From Dastarcus helophoroides (taxonomy: Eukaryota > Arthropoda > Insecta > Coleoptera > Bothrideridae), in the NCBI GenBank assembly GCA_028583605.1, contig CM053330.1:31023619-31087618 (forward strand): a stretch of 64,000 nt of DNA. The letters run 5' to 3'. Under the pieces are notes generated by a model that had not been told where the DNA came from, made no database searches, and saw only the letters and a program-made list of their open reading frames with translations. A program made the translations under genes and the position numbers. Numbering within the stretch: position 1 is the stretch's first letter; every line of letters begins with the position of its first letter. Shown here piece after piece: positions 1 to 11,173 of this stretch.

Positions 1-500
1 TCAAAAGGCTGTGAAAAACCTAACGTTTTTAAATTAGAGAAACATAAAAAATCAGGAGAAGTTGACATTTCTAGAAGAAATTTTAACAAAATTTGCTGGA
101 AAGGTAGAATCTTCGAGAAAATTTATTTAGATAAAATATTTAGGAAAAATGGAAACTTTGCAGAAAAAATCAAAATTTCCCAAAAAAAATCGAAATACAT
201 ACAATTCCCGACTATGAAAAACTGTCCGCTTAATAGAGGGTTCCTTTCATTAGAGGTGTCCGCTAAGGGAGATTTCACTGTATTAGAAAAAATTAAAAAT
301 GTTTCTACAATAAAGTGGAGATTGCGAAATCAGGTAAAAACTCGAAGATTTGGTATTCATTTTTTGTAAAGAAATATCAAAATGCGAGAAGGGTTAGATT
401 TAGATTGTTTCTTGAAATTTTCATTATTTCCTCAAAATTTTGACACTTTTAGCGAAATTTGACCTTTTTCCATTCCTTCTCCAAATATTGATTTCTATTT
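1..500. other. AT-rich degenerate sequence with a pogo/Tigger-like end
   Basis: Low-complexity A/T-rich DNA with repeated AAATTT and TTTGAAAA motifs and no supportable gene. At 221-280 a short insert differs from its surroundings: read on the minus strand it begins TA then CAGTGAAATCTCCC and continues with TTAGCGGACACCTC, which resembles terminal inverted repeats of pogo/Tigger-type transposons. Only one end is visible, so it is a remnant or solo end. Confidence 0.5.
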
Positions 501-609
501 CAAAATTTTTACAAAAATTAGTTTTTGAAAATGCATTTTTAATGAAAATTAAAAGATTTTAGAAGGTCATAACAAGAAAGATAACATTTTTATAAAAAGA
601 AATCAGAAA
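501..609 (+). repeat. Left arm of a ~110-bp inverted repeat
   Basis: This segment is the near-perfect reverse complement of 1124-1234; both share the word GGTxATAACAAGAAAGATAAC and a run of AAAATTAAAAGATTTTAG. The two arms enclose about 515 bp that include a pogo-like MITE whose right end directly abuts the right arm. Read as a foldback element carrying a nested insertion. Confidence 0.75.
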
Positions 610-854
610 AATTTAAAATTTCTATAAAAAATTGTTTGAGGAAGTCTTCAAAAAGGATGAAAATTTTGAGAAAAAACTCGAAAGCGGAATTGGGGGTGCT
701 GCAGTTTCTCAGTGCATATACGCAAACCGCCACTGGATGATTCACAAGTGACTGGTTTCGTTGTGGTAGAACAAGCACAAAAGACGCTTCTCGCTCAGGA
801 CGTTGAATAGAGGTAACCAACCACTCCAGAAATGATCAGGCAAATCCCTTTATA
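610..854. other. Balanced-composition spacer inside the inverted repeat
   Basis: 690-840 has more even base composition than its surroundings and is open on the minus strand for about 50 codons (residues such as RPEREASFVLVLPQRNQS). No convincing splice sites flank it and I do not recognise the peptide. It may be part of an old transposon. Confidence 0.3.
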
Positions 855-1121
855 CAGTCGACTCTCGCTAAAGTTGCGACCGCTAAAGTTGGCTGCTCGT
901 TAAAGTTGTCAGGATATGATCGTTGAAGTTGCGCGGATCTTTCCCCACTCTAATTTTCGAACAACGAATTGGACTTCTGAGTTTTAGCGCCACTTTTGAA
1001 TAACCCACTCAACCGCATAAGGAGCAAAAAAACAAATATGTTTTTCGACAATAGAAGGGATAACGGGGAGTAGCAACTTTAACGGTCGATCCAGTACCTG
1101 AGCGCAACTTTAGCGAGAGTC
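855..1121. mobile_element. Non-autonomous pogo/Tigger-like MITE
   Basis: The left end reads TA then CAGTCGACTCTCGC followed by TAAAGTTGCGAC. The right end, reverse-complemented, reads GACTCTCGCTAAAGTTGCGC, giving about 20 bp of matching terminal inverted repeat. Further copies of the word CTAAAGTTG occur inside. CAGT at the tip and a flanking TA fit pogo/Tigger MITEs; the outermost bases of the right end seem to be lost. There is no coding capacity. Confidence 0.65.
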
Positions 1122-1123
1122 TA

Positions 1124-1234
1124 TTTTTCGGATTTCTTTTTATAAAAATGTTATCTTTCTTGTTATCACCTTCTAAAATCTTTTAATTTTCATTAAAAAT
1201 GCATTTTTAAAAACTAATTTTTGAAAAAATTTTA
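1124..1234 (-). repeat. Right arm of the ~110-bp inverted repeat
   Basis: Reverse complement of 501-609 with only a few mismatches. The mariner fragment begins immediately downstream. Confidence 0.75.
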
Positions 1235-1252
1235 AAAAAGAAACTGGATTCT

Positions 1253-2057
1253 AAGGGCAAATCCACAATGTCGTTTTAGGAGATTGATGAGTGAAGTTAA
1301 GAGAAATAGCCAACACTGTAAACCTCTCATATGAACGAGTTTCCGACATATTGCATGAACATTTGTAGATGAAAAAGCTTTCGGCAAGATAGATGCTGCG
1401 TTTGTTGACAATTGACCAATAAGTGAAAGAGTGACACTTTCCAAAGCTAATTTGCTAGTTTGAACGAAACCCAGATGAGTGTTTTGCGCTGTTTCATCAC
1501 TGTGGATGAAACGGATTCATTTTTACACACCAGAGACAAAGTAACAATCTAAGCAGTGGATAGAAGCTGGTGGTAGTGATCCGAAGAAGGCCAAGGTGGT
1601 TCCATCAGCAGGCTACGATTTTCTGGGACGCAAAATGTACAATCTTAATTGATTTCCTCCAAAAAGAGAAGACAATAAATGGCAAGTATTACGCTACACT
1701 CTTGGACTCTTGGACCAGTTACAAGATATCAGAGCAAAACGGCCTCATTTTTCCAAGAGGAAAGTCCCGTTTCACCACGATGATGCTCTTGCCCATTCCT
1801 CCGCCATTGCAAATGCCAAGCTGGTGGAGTTACGCTACGAAATGCTTCCCCATCCACCATATTGTCCTGACCTAGTTCCGAGTGATTTCTTCCTTTTTCC
1901 AAACATGAAAAAATGACCTGAGAGACGAAGATTTGAGACTGATTTGGAAGTTATGTCCAAAACTAAGGGTTATTTTGAGGGCCTTGTAAAAGATTACTAC
2001 AAAGAGGAGATCAAAAAACTCCAGCATCGTCTAACCAAGTGTATAGCTCTAAAATGA
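1253..2057 (+). pseudogene. Mariner transposase fragment, broken
   Basis: Reading across all three frames recovers a mariner (IS630-Tc1-mariner) transposase lacking roughly its first 90 residues. Recognisable blocks in order are VHNVVLGD/KLREIANTV (helix-turn-helix), SYERVSDILHEHL, KLSARW, FERNPDE, TVDET, IEAGGSDPKKAKVVPSAG, FHHDDALAHSS, LPHPPYCPDLVPSDFFLFPN and a basic C-terminal tail ending near 2057. The three catalytic aspartates can be seen at TVDET, HHDDA and PYCPDL, although the Trp normally after the first motif is replaced by Asp. Several in-frame stops and frameshifts prevent expression. A good right terminal repeat is not evident. It starts about 20 bp after the right arm of the upstream inverted repeat. 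Confidence 0.9.
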
Positions 2058-2454
2058 AATGACACTCATTCGAAAAAAGTAACTCTTTATTTTATTTTTA
2101 CCTGACTTGTCAATTCACTCTCGTATTTGGTTGGCTGGTTGGACATGTGTATGCATTTTTGGCAACAAAAAAAAAGGTTCTTCACTGTCCGTAACTTATT
2201 TTTGATGACCAAAAAGAAAGGTCCCCAACTTCTATTTCTCTCATTTCTATACATTCGCAACACAAAACTTTGCTTCTTCTTTGTATTCTGGATAATTATT
2301 ATCAAAATGCGAGACATGCGGGACGCATTAGGCATTTTCCAGGACAATTTTAGGAAATATTTACATGCAGGATTACCCCTGCCATTCCGGGATGGTTGGC
2401 CGCCTTAATTCTAAGGTATATAGGATAATCGGAAACACCAATTCTTGTGCAGTT
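2058..2454. other. Unassigned sequence
   Basis: About 400 bp of mixed composition after the mariner remnant. A 93-codon plus-strand reading frame at 2127-2408 has a biased, hydrophobic translation without known motifs and is not supported as a gene. Confidence 0.4.
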
Positions 2455-2572
2455 TAATTTGGCACAAATCTTGTCACTTGAAACCAAGAAAGATTAAAAT
2501 GCACAACAGAGGTTGCTCTAAAGCATTTCGACAGCCAAGCTATAATCTTCAGAGAGAGAAAAAAATCTGAAA
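2455..2572 (-). repeat. Family A hammerhead-type foldback repeat, single arm
   Basis: One arm of a repeat present seven times in the window; shared words are CTTGTCNCNTGAAACCAAG, AGATTAAAA and CACAACANAGGTTGCTCTAA. On the minus strand 2516-2556 forms a 41-nt hammerhead-like module: stem I CUCU/AGAG, core CUGAAGA, an extra U, stem II UAUAGC/GCUGUC closed by UUG, then GAAA, short stem III AUGCUU, and a U at the expected cleavage position. The second, mirrored arm is absent here. Confidence 0.75.
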
Positions 2573-3653
2573 AAATTAACTTTTTTAGAAATTTTGAATT
2601 TCTGAAAAAAAAGTAGAATATGTTAATTCTTAACAAATTCACCTGTTCTAACTAGAAATTTTTAGTTTTTTAAATTCGAAATTTTAGAAATAAATTGACA
2701 TTTAGAATTACTCTCTAAATCCGAAGAAAAAAAGCTATAATTTAATCAACAAAAACTAATAACACTCAACATTTTGTCTTGAAACAAAACTCAAAAAATA
2801 AACTTTGATATTTCCTGAAACTTTTAGTGTTTTCTCAAATAGGCCAGGAGATTTTTTTAAATTAAATGTCTAGAAAGAAAGTCAAAATATCTTGAAGAAG
2901 TCTGAATTTTAAACCAGTGCTAATGAAAAATTTTGAAAAATAAACTAAGCTCATTTTTATTTTAAATTTCCACTTGACATTTTTAAACTCGTAAAAAGTT
3001 ATAAACATATTATAAATCAAGTTTTTCTAAAAATATGAATTTAAAGATGAAATGTGATTAAAAGTAAAAAATTTCTTAATTAAAGTTGAAATTTGATAAC
3101 TAAGATAGGAATTTCAATATCTTTTTAGACTTGGAAGTCGAATTTTGGAGAAAAAATTCGAATTTTCGAAATCGTAATTGAAATAAAAACAATTTATTAT
3201 AAAGTTAAAACTTTTTGAAAAAATTTCGAATTAAGCTGATGGGTTAAAGTTATTAAAAAAAAATCCTGCATTTTCCAACTTAAAAATGTTAAAATTTTGT
3301 GTAAAACTCAAAATTTATAAAAGAATCGACATTTTAGACATTTTTTTTAAAGTTCAATCGCCATGTTAGAAAAATTATAGAAAAAATTCATAAAAATAAC
3401 TTATTAAAAAATGTCTTCTCAAAATAATGGCTTATAAGAGATTTTGATTTTTTAGCAAAGGGCCTAATATTCAAAATTTTATTTAAGTACCGAATTTAAA
3501 ATTTAAATTTTTAAATTCCAAAACTGTAAAACTGTTTTTCTCAAAATCTGGTGTTAAATCTCAAATAATCGCTTGTATAAATTTCCAGTTCTTATTGTTC
3601 TTATCTAATTTTTGGTCTCCTATTTTTCATTATTCCTATTCTATGTAAAATAA
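2573..3653. repeat. AT-rich degenerate AAATTT-type repeat DNA
   Basis: More than 1 kb of low-complexity sequence built from variants of AAAATTTNGAAAA and its complement. No gene, splice structure or discrete element could be supported. Confidence 0.6.
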
Positions 3654-3806
3654 ACTAACCTCTTAATTTGTAAACTGTCATGAAATGACGTTTTCAATAA
3701 ATTTAAATGTCACGTAGTCGTATTTCAAAAACTGTTTAGAAAATTGTCAACAAACCATAAAAATTTAAATATTTCCAAACTGGGCCGAAGAAATGTTAAA
3801 TAAATT
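3654..3806. mobile_element. Copy of MITE family E (one arm plus centre)
   Basis: Closely matches 42280-42432, including CTAACCTCTTANTTTGT, AACTGTCATNAGGTGACG-like sequence, ATTTCAAAAACTGTTT and TTTCCAAACTGGGC. The copy at 42 kb has both arms as an inverted repeat; this one keeps the centre and right arm only. Confidence 0.7.
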
Positions 3807-4281
3807 GAAAAAAACATTTCCAGTTCTTCTCAAAATTTGAATTTTTTTTAAATGGGGAGTTTAAGCTTGAAAAACTTGCAAAATTCAACATTATTTTAAT
3901 AAAATTTAAAACGTAAGACTGAAATTTCAAATAAAAAAAAACAAAATTTCAAGAAAAGTTTAAATTTTTCTATAAACGAAATCTCACATTTAAAAGTCAA
4001 AATTTTGGAAAAAATTCTAATGGGTTTAAGGTAACAATTTTAGGATTTAGGGTGAAAATTCGAGAATGAATTCAAAAAAAAAAAATTTCGAATTCATTCT
4101 CCGTAAAAACGGAGAATGTTATACTCCTTCTGAATATCCTGAGTAAAACCTAAAATTTATTTTTTTTATTTCGACTGAGATTTCAAAATATTTTTTTTGT
4201 CAATTGTGGGTTGTGGCCTGTTAATGCTTTTTTTTAGAGTATTTTACCTTTTTGTTGCCTTCTTTAGCTTTTCGTCTTTGC
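3807..4281. repeat. AT-rich sequence with a perfect hairpin
   Basis: Degenerate A/T-rich DNA. At 4094-4117 CATTCTCCGT and ACGGAGAATG flank an AAAA loop, a perfect 10-bp hairpin without obvious function. Confidence 0.5.
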
Positions 4282-5384
4282 CTAACTTAACATTTTGTTC
4301 ACCTTTTTATCTTGCTTGATTGTGCTTAAAATCCGGTCTCTAATAATAAGAAATGGCTCCAAATTTGAAAAAAAACATCCGTCCATTTCAATACGAAAAC
4401 AAAATGATCCATTTAAAATGGGTTTTAAAAAGGTCGCACATCTGAAACATTCAGTTTTATCTAGTGTAAAGCCAAAAAATTTTGGGGGGAGCAGCAGCCC
4501 CCTAGCCCCCCTCTGGTTACGGCCTGAATAGTCGTATTTCGTACAAACCATTTCTTGAGAAAGATCTGACGTATAGTTATTGTGTAAATAGTTTTTAAAA
4601 ATTGGATATGTAACATGAAGTCAGCAGGAAGTCTCATGTAAAGCGCACATTCTTCATATAATTTAATTAATTTAATCATAACTGGCATAATGATACAAAA
4701 AAACTGAAATTTATATTAAATAATTATTGTAAATTATGCAAAAATTATAACAAAGATATTCTGACATGTAGTTGTGTAAATTTTTGAAAATAAATGGTAG
4801 AAAATTTAGCATAATATTTGTCAGCCATAAACGGGATATCGGCTATAACAGTTTGGCAACACAGCAGATGAAAATTGGTCCGAATTTTGAAAGTCAAATA
4901 TTATTGCTTGTCCCTACCGGGTGTTTTTTTTTTCAATTGGGAGGTTACCTCTACAAGGAGTACCACTTATTATGAACTGATTTTACTGATGGGGCTAATC
5001 GGGGCTAATTTTCAACTTCCTTCTACTTCCGGTTATACCAGAAGTAGACATCAACTTCCTTATTTTAAATAGCAACCCCAGTATTTTATATTTTATTTGG
5101 ATTTTACGTAAAAAAATAAGGTGAGTTTATGTATTCATGTTTACTGCTATATTTGATAGTTTTAAAGATATCTTAATTTTTCGAAAAAAAAATGACAAAT
5201 GACTCTTTGTATCTTTTTTATTATTTGCAGAAAAGGAATGAACTTTGGGTTGAAGTCATGGAATATTATGGAGTCTATCATGATATAATCTGGTTTTACA
5301 TTTATTATACAGGGCGATAAAAATTTTATGATCTTTATTATTTTTGTTTTATTCAAAATACTTTGTTTTTTTAAATAGGAACTC
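4282..5384. other. Unassigned repeat-like sequence
   Basis: Contains a C/G-run segment (4490-4525, GGGGGGAGCAGCAGCCCCC then CCCCTCTGGTTACGG) of the type seen near ends of insect repeats, and 4985-5075 with CTTCCTTCTACTTCCGG and CCAGAAGTAGAC arranged as a weak inverted pair. Short overlapping reading frames on both strands have no recognisable domain. Confidence 0.4.
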
Positions 5385-6670
5385 TTGGGTTAGCAAGAAA
5401 GTAATTTCATTTTTTTTAGATAGACAGCGTTATATAATTTTTTTGAATAAATTCTGTGGATGATGTTCTTTAGGTTTTGACATTTGATATTAGACAGATC
5501 GAGATTCATTTTGAAGAACGTGGCGAGAGATTTTATTTGTAGCTGATAGTTGAGGGTCAATTTTAACATGAAGTATAAAAACGAACATTTTGGGCATATT
5601 TTACTTTTTTAATTCCGTAAAGGACGGAAAGCTGCAGAGACTCATAAAGAAATATGTGAAGTTTATAGTGGTGATTGCATAATAGAACGCACTTGTCAGA
5701 ATTGGTTCAAGAAATTTCGTTCTGGAGATTTTTCACTCAAAGATGACCAACGTTCTGGTTGACCTACTAAAGTTGATAATAATCAAATTAATTACATTAT
5801 TAAAGAGGATCGTCATATCACTATTTAAGAGATTTCTGTGAGGTTAAATGTATCAAACACAACCACTGATAAACACTTAAAAGGCCTTGGACTCGTTAAA
5901 AAGCTCGCAATTAGGGTTCCGCATAAATTGAAAGATATTCATTTGACAAAACGAATCAATATTTGCGATACGCATCTTAGGCGCAATAAAAATGATGCCT
6001 TCTTCAAAAGAATCATTTCTGGTGATAAAATATGGGTCATCTACAATAATATCATTCAAAAACGATCATGGTCCAAGCACGATGAACCAGCACAAACCAC
6101 CTCAAAAGCTGAATTGCATCAAAAAAAGATCATGCTGTCGATTTGGTGGGATTATAAAGGTGTTGTTTATTTTGAGTTGCTTCCAAGGAACTAGACAATC
6201 AATTCAAATGTGTAATGCCAATAGCTAATGAAATTGGATGAAGCCGTCATAGAAAAAAGCCCAGAATTGGCAAATCGGGAAGGAATTGTGTTCCACCATG
6301 ACAATGCTTCGCCTCACACATCTTTGGTAAAAGCGTGGGAAATTATTGGAGCTTGGTTGGGAAGTGATGTCGCATCCCCCATACAGCCCTGACCTAGTAC
6401 CATCTGTTTACCATTTATTTTTTAGTTTGCAGAACTCTATGAATGGTAAAAAATTTCCAAATGATGATGACCTGAAATCGCACTTGGTTCAGTTTTTTTC
6501 TGAGAAGGATCAGAAATTCTATGAGCACGGAATCATGAAGCTGCAAAAAAGATGGCAAAAGGTCATTGAACAAAATGGAAAATATATAATTGATTAAAGT
6601 CTATTCTTTGTATTAAAAAAGTGTGTTTTTTTCATACCACAAAACCGAAATTACTTTCTTGCCAACCCAA
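5385..6670 (+). mobile_element. Mariner transposon with both terminal repeats
   Basis: 1286 bp, the usual size for mariner. Left end TTGGGTTAGCAAGAAAGTAA; right end reverse-complemented TTGGGTTGGCAAGAAAGTAA, continuing as imperfect inverted repeats of about 25-30 bp. A TA follows the right end; the left TA is not preserved. The element carries one degenerate transposase on the plus strand. Confidence 0.93.
5568..6597 (+). pseudogene. Mariner transposase pseudogene (mellifera-like)
   Basis: Begins at the ATG at 5568 (MKYKNEHFGHILLF) and ends at the TAA at 6597, the position expected inside the TIRs. Ordered blocks: FRKGRKAAETHKEICEVY (first HTH), ERTCQNWFKKFRSGDFSLKD, EISVRLNVSNTTTDKHLKGL (second HTH), KRIISGDKIW (first catalytic Asp, normally GDEKW), KRSWSKHDEPAQTTSKAELH, IWWDYKGVVYFELLP, FHHDNASPHTS (second Asp), PPYSPDLVPSVYHLFFSLQN (third Asp) and a C-terminus ending KVIEQNGKYIID. 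The spacing fits a DD34D mariner. At least three in-frame stops and frameshifts near 6190 and 6345 make it inactive. The long match to a well-known mariner protein plan leaves little doubt about the family. Confidence 0.93.
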
Positions 6671-6857
6671 TATATGTTTTTTAATCATTTTTGTGAACTC
6701 TTTACATAAAAAGGAGAAACAAGTTTCCTTACTTATTTTTTAAAATTTTGCATCGTTACAGAGGTATTTTACCTAAAACTCAAAATAAAAAGAATCAAAC
6801 ATCTCATTTTTTTTCAACTAGGAGATTATCCGTAGGAAATAAAAGCTTGAAGATTAA
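6671..6857. other. AT-rich spacer
   Basis: Nothing recognisable between the mariner end and the open segment that follows. Confidence 0.5.
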
Positions 6858-7190
6858 TCATAATAAGTAGTGGGAAAATAAAATAATTGACAAAAAAATT
6901 ACAACAAGAACAACAGTGATGGTCTTCTGTTTCAATACATTTAAAGGCAAATTTAAAGATTTTGAATTGAGTAACCTTTTTAAGCACATTCGATCGTTCC
7001 TAGCAATATTATTGTCATGCAGTAGTCCTTCCAAAAACGTGCTCCTTAACAGTTCCTCATAGAAGATTCTAGTGGTTTCATCTTGGGAGCGCGGTGACCA
7101 CGCGTGCGGACCATCGTTTGTAATTAACTGGGTCTCAAATAAGTGGGCGACAAAGTCGTTGTCTATTTTACCGTTATGAGCTCCATAGTG
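6858..7190 (-). CDS. 110-codon open segment, candidate exon of an unrecognised gene
   Basis: A minus-strand frame open for 110 codons with no ATG at its beginning, notable in such AT-rich DNA. The part near 7000-7127 has even base composition and reads LITNDGPHAWSPRSQDETTR, then IFYEELLRSTFLEGLLHDNN; the last ~20 codons are strongly hydrophobic (ITVVLVVIFLSIILF) before the stop at 6858. A possible splice acceptor (CTTATTTGAGACCCAG) ends at 7128, so an exon would start at 7127 in phase 0. That is the phase in which the candidate exon at 11557-11699 ends. A weak possible donor lies at 6975 (AAAAAG then GTTACT), in which case the hydrophobic tail would be intronic. Not recognised; could be the next exon of the minus-strand gene described at 11-19 kb, or chance. 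Confidence 0.4.
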   Translation of the reverse strand, partial: HYGAHNGKIDNDFVAHLFETQLITNDGPHAWSPRSQDETTRIFYEELLRSTFLEGLLHDNNIARNDRMCLKRLLNSKSLNLPLNVLKQKTITVVLVVIFLSIILFSHYLL

Positions 7191-7826
7191 TCAATCAAAT
7201 GTATATTTGTATATTTTCCAAAAGGGGCTCAATATCTCATTTCAAAATTTTTCTGTATATTTTAGCCAAATAGTGAAATAAGGATTTATTTATGATTAAA
7301 AAATCATTAAATAATATTTTCCATTTCGGTTTTCATTATAAAATTTAACAGTTACAAATCCTGAGTTCTAATCTAACAGCATAACAGTTAAAGGACGTAT
7401 TTTCTTAAACATTTGTGGTTAATTTTCATTACTTCAAAAATGAGATATCTGTTTAACAAACCTTTCTTACGAAATCTAAATTCGTGGCTCCATAAATATT
7501 TGTCAGTAAGTATTTTAACAATTAACCAAAAACTTGTTCGTCTTGTACGGTTATCTTTTAAATATTAATTAGCCTAAAATTTGAAGTTTTCTTTTTCTAA
7601 ATTTGTTTTTTTTTAATTTCTCATGTCTCTTAAAATTCAACATTTTTTAAATTGCTGTTTTGTTTGAAATCTTAATTTGCAAAATTAATCGTTATTTCTA
7701 AATTTGAAGCTTTTTTTTTTAAACAAATTTGATTTTTTTTCGCAAAAATGAACTTTCTGTTGAAAAAAATATGACCCTTATGATCTCTCTCGACGTCCTT
7801 TAGTAAAAGAGATTTTTTTCGAAGAC
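7191..7826. other. AT-rich sequence, nothing recognised
   Basis: Low-complexity A/T DNA with long T runs; no coding or repeat structure supported. Confidence 0.5.
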
Positions 7827-7828
7827 TA

Positions 7829-9151
7829 CGAGGTGTCTTCAAAAAGTAAGGCGACTATATTTTTATGAAAAAATATTTATTTATTCATCAACATTTATAC
7901 TGTCCCATTCAAAATAATCCCCTTCAGATACAATGCAATTGTGCCAACGCTTTTTCCAATCTTCAAAGCACTTCTCATAAGCACTTTTTGGTATAGCTTT
8001 AAGCTCTTTTATCGATGCAGTTTTTATTTCATCAATCGTTGCAAATGTCCGTCCTTTCATAGGTCTTTTAAGTTTTGAGAACAAGAAAAAGTCGCAGGGG
8101 GCAAATCCGCTGAATATGTTGGCTGAGGCATGATTGTCGTGTTGTTTTTAGTCAAAAAACCTCTCACAAGCAACGATGAATGAGCAGGTGTATTATCGTG
8201 ATGCAAAAGCCTTAACTATTTTTCCACAATTCCGGACGTTTTTTTCGTATTGCTTCTCCCAAGCGGCGCATAATTTCAAGGTAATACTCCTTATTGACCG
8301 TACGACCTTGAGGTAAAAACTCCTGATGCACTATGCCATGGTAGTCCAAAAAAAAAAACAGTGAGCAAAACTTTGACATTTGATCAGACTTGGCGTGCTT
8401 TTTTCGGTCTTGGCTCTCCTGGGTGCTTCCATTGGGACGACTGGGCTTTGGTTTCGACGTCATAACCATATACCCATGATTCGTCACCAGTTATGACCCT
8501 TTTGAGCAAATCAGGATCATCACTGGCGTCATTCAAGAGCTCCTGAGCGATGCTCATGTGACGGTTTTTCTGATCAAAATTCAGAAGTTTCGGAACAAAC
8601 TTCGCTGACACACGTCTCATGCCCAAAACATCCGAAAAAATTGCATGACGTGAGCCGACTGATATGCCTACATCCTCAGCAACTTCTCTCATGGTAATTT
8701 GACGATTTTAAAAACAATTTTCTTCACAGCTACGACGATATCTTCTGTTATTGATGTGCTGGGGCGTTCAGAGCGAGGTTCGTCGTAGGCTTCTTCTCGG
8801 CCATCTTGGAAGAGTTTGTATCACTTATAAACATTTTTTTTACTTAGATCAGACTCACCGTACGTCAATATCAACATTTCAAGTGTTTTAGAGCACTTGA
8901 TCCCATTTTTTACACAAAATTTGATGCAAATTCTTTGCTACATTTTTTATAATAACAGAAAATCGCCGAGCACAACAAAATACGTCTAATCTTTTTATCT
9001 GTTAAAAACAAACTAAGTATGCTTGAGTACTTGAAACTGTGAACATATGTTCGGGACATGTGTACCAACACAACAACAATAAAAAATCGATAATCGAATG
9101 TACGTTGCCCGCGAAAATTGAAAAGTCACTTTACTTTGTGAATAGACCTCG
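7829..9151 (-). mobile_element. Full-length mariner transposon on the minus strand
   Basis: 1323 bp bounded by TA at 7827-7828 and 9152-9153. The left end reads CGAGGTGTCTTCAAAAAGTA; the right end reverse-complemented reads CGAGGTCTATTCACAAAGTA, so terminal repeats and TA target duplication are preserved. The transposase inside is broken. Confidence 0.93.
7881..8943 (-). pseudogene. Mariner transposase pseudogene (GDESWVYGYD lineage)
   Basis: Translation on the minus strand starts at an ATG at 8943 followed at once by a stop codon, then RICIKFCVKNGIKCSKTLEM (first HTH), SKKNVYK...YKLFQDG, PSTSITEDIVVAVKKIV, REVAEDVGISVGSRHAIFSD (second HTH), KRVITGDESWVYGYDVETK (first Asp), SSQWKHPGEPRPKKARQV, FFLDYHGIVHQEFLPQGRTV, NKEYYLEIMRRLGEAIRKKR, a frameshifted HHDN block (second Asp), a SADL...CDFFLF block (third Asp) and a C-terminus reading KSAYEKCFEDWKKRWHN then SEGDYFEWDSINVDE. 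Frameshifts near 8225 and 8085 and internal stops inactivate it. Clearly a different mariner lineage from the 5385 element, judged by motif and TIR sequence. Confidence 0.93.
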
Positions 9152-9153
9152 TA

Positions 9154-11001
9154 TGTAACATATGAATTTCAAATTTCACACAGTATTAGTTAATGATGAT
9201 CCACGAGAATATGGATTAGAAAAAAAAATATTATTATTTATAATAAATTGGGGGGTTTGTTTGGTTCCAAGAAAAAAAATTCAGTTCACTTATATATCTC
9301 GTGGGGTATCATTTGAAAGAGGCGCCTGTCTAAATATTTTAAACGTTTTTTTATAATTGTTCATCTAATAATCTTATTGATCAGTCCAATATTTGCAAGA
9401 GATAACTGTTCCTATTTAATCTAGGTTTCTAAAGATAAATAAAAGTTATACTTCTTCCGGGATTAGCACGTGTCAAAGAAATATTACTATGTCAAAGAAA
9501 TACAACTAGAAGTGTTCGAAGTTAACCCCACTATCGTGGGAGGCTCCTCTAAGAAAAATGAAAATACAAGAAAATACAAAAAAGTACAAGAACATTACAA
9601 GAAAGAAAAAACAAATTCAGAAGCATATAAAGCAGGTCAAATTTGTCCTTTACACTAATTCATTTAGAATTTAGATGAATATTTTATGAGCTAGCATAAG
9701 TTTATTAATATTAATTACACGCAACACAGTAATTACGGTAGCGTAACCGTCGCCATCGATATACAATACACCATAGCTAGCTGAGACGTTGGAACATTTG
9801 AGCGTGATCTCATAAACCGTGTTAGTCTTTGCAAATACGTGAATGCTTTTTACTTTAGATGTTATGTGGTGTTAAAATTACCTCAGTCACCAGTTGCACA
9901 ATGAAAATAGACAATTTCATCATTTAATTACCGCAAAAAAAATTGGATAAGCTTTCAAAATACCTAAATTATTAACAATTTAATTGGATGTATTAACTGT
10001 TCACTGTAGTATACTCGTACGGAACCCTCGAGCGAGCTCGACTAGCTCTTAGCGGATTTTTTTTTCAAGATATCATGTTTCATTATAATAACCCTCACTA
10101 AATCCAAACAAATGGGTCGGCTACCGGTTTAGATAAAATGCTTAGGATCGCGGAAAGATCGAATCAATGCTCAATAAATACCCACACTTATGCAAATTTA
10201 TTCATAATTAAAGCTCGCTTTACAAGTTAAGTAATCATAAAATAAACACGCTGCATCTTTACTTCCGTTATGCGTGATGTCTTCAACATGGGAGACAGTA
10301 CTTGTGCATACAGTATGCAAAATATCAACTCCACTTCATATTCATGAAATACGCTTTTAAGTTTTTATTTGTCTCGTTAGCCGTGCCCAGACACCTTATG
10401 AATTAAATAATAATATTGATCTCCTCGGCCAATAATAAACTTTGCCGGTTGGAGGTGTATTACGGTGTTCATTTTGTATGAGCTTTACGTTTTCGTTCCC
10501 AGATATAATGGTCTGTTGGAAGCGCATCCAAAGCTTGTTCGGTAGCTCAGTAGTGGAATGTAAAATACCTGACAGTTTAAACGTAATTCTGATTTTTAAT
10601 AGCGTTTGCTCGCCAGGGCTTTATTTTCTATTAGATTAATAAAGCTCAAAGAAAATGTAATAACATTTTCGTTTCCAGATGCTAGAAGTCTATCAAAGTC
10701 AAAATATACTGCAACGAACTGGGTAATGTTGTTATCCACGTATAAGGTAATTTTGGAACTCACTAGATGCCAGTGATGTAAAGGAAATGATTTATACCAG
10801 GTTGTGCATTTTAGACTTCTCTAGAAGTCGAATATTCTGGAGAGTTATTTACATAAATACCATAGATGCAAGTCGCCCCCAAGTGGTTAAAATTTGGACA
10901 ATATAGGAATAACTCTTCTAAATATTTGTGAATCTGTGGCTTTCAAGAAATTACATTTTTTGGTATTACAGCAAATACATAATACTTCTACTGTTTCTAT
11001 T
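9154..11001. other. Less repetitive intergenic or intronic DNA
   Basis: About 1.8 kb of more even composition than the flanking low-complexity DNA. A 64-codon frame at 9162-9356 and a 65-codon frame at 10442-10639 have no recognisable domains and no supporting splice sites. The segment 10015-10060 (CGGAACCCTCGAGCGAGCTC and neighbours) resembles transposon tail sequence, without a definable element. Confidence 0.4.
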
Positions 11002-11173
11002 TATGTTTTATTGGCGTTTTCTTCGCCAGTTACCCCTTTCACAATTCTAAATTTTCAGTAACCTTCTGTTAAGGATTGGCAACCTGGCGATTGTTGTTTG
11101 GGGCAATCTATAACAGATTATATATTAGAATTGTGAAAGGAATAACTGGCGAAGGAAAAGCCAATACAACATG
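11002..11173. mobile_element. Small inverted-repeat element (MITE-like)
   Basis: Two 48-bp arms, 11002-11049 and 11126-11173, are reverse complements with few mismatches; shared words are TCGCCAGTTA and CCTTTCACAATTCTA. They enclose 76 bp without coding potential. No target duplication was identified and no second copy was seen here. Confidence 0.7.

Noticed and set aside
4282..5072. Several 65-89 codon overlapping frames
   Set aside because: Short, overlapping on both strands, low-complexity translations, repeat-like DNA.
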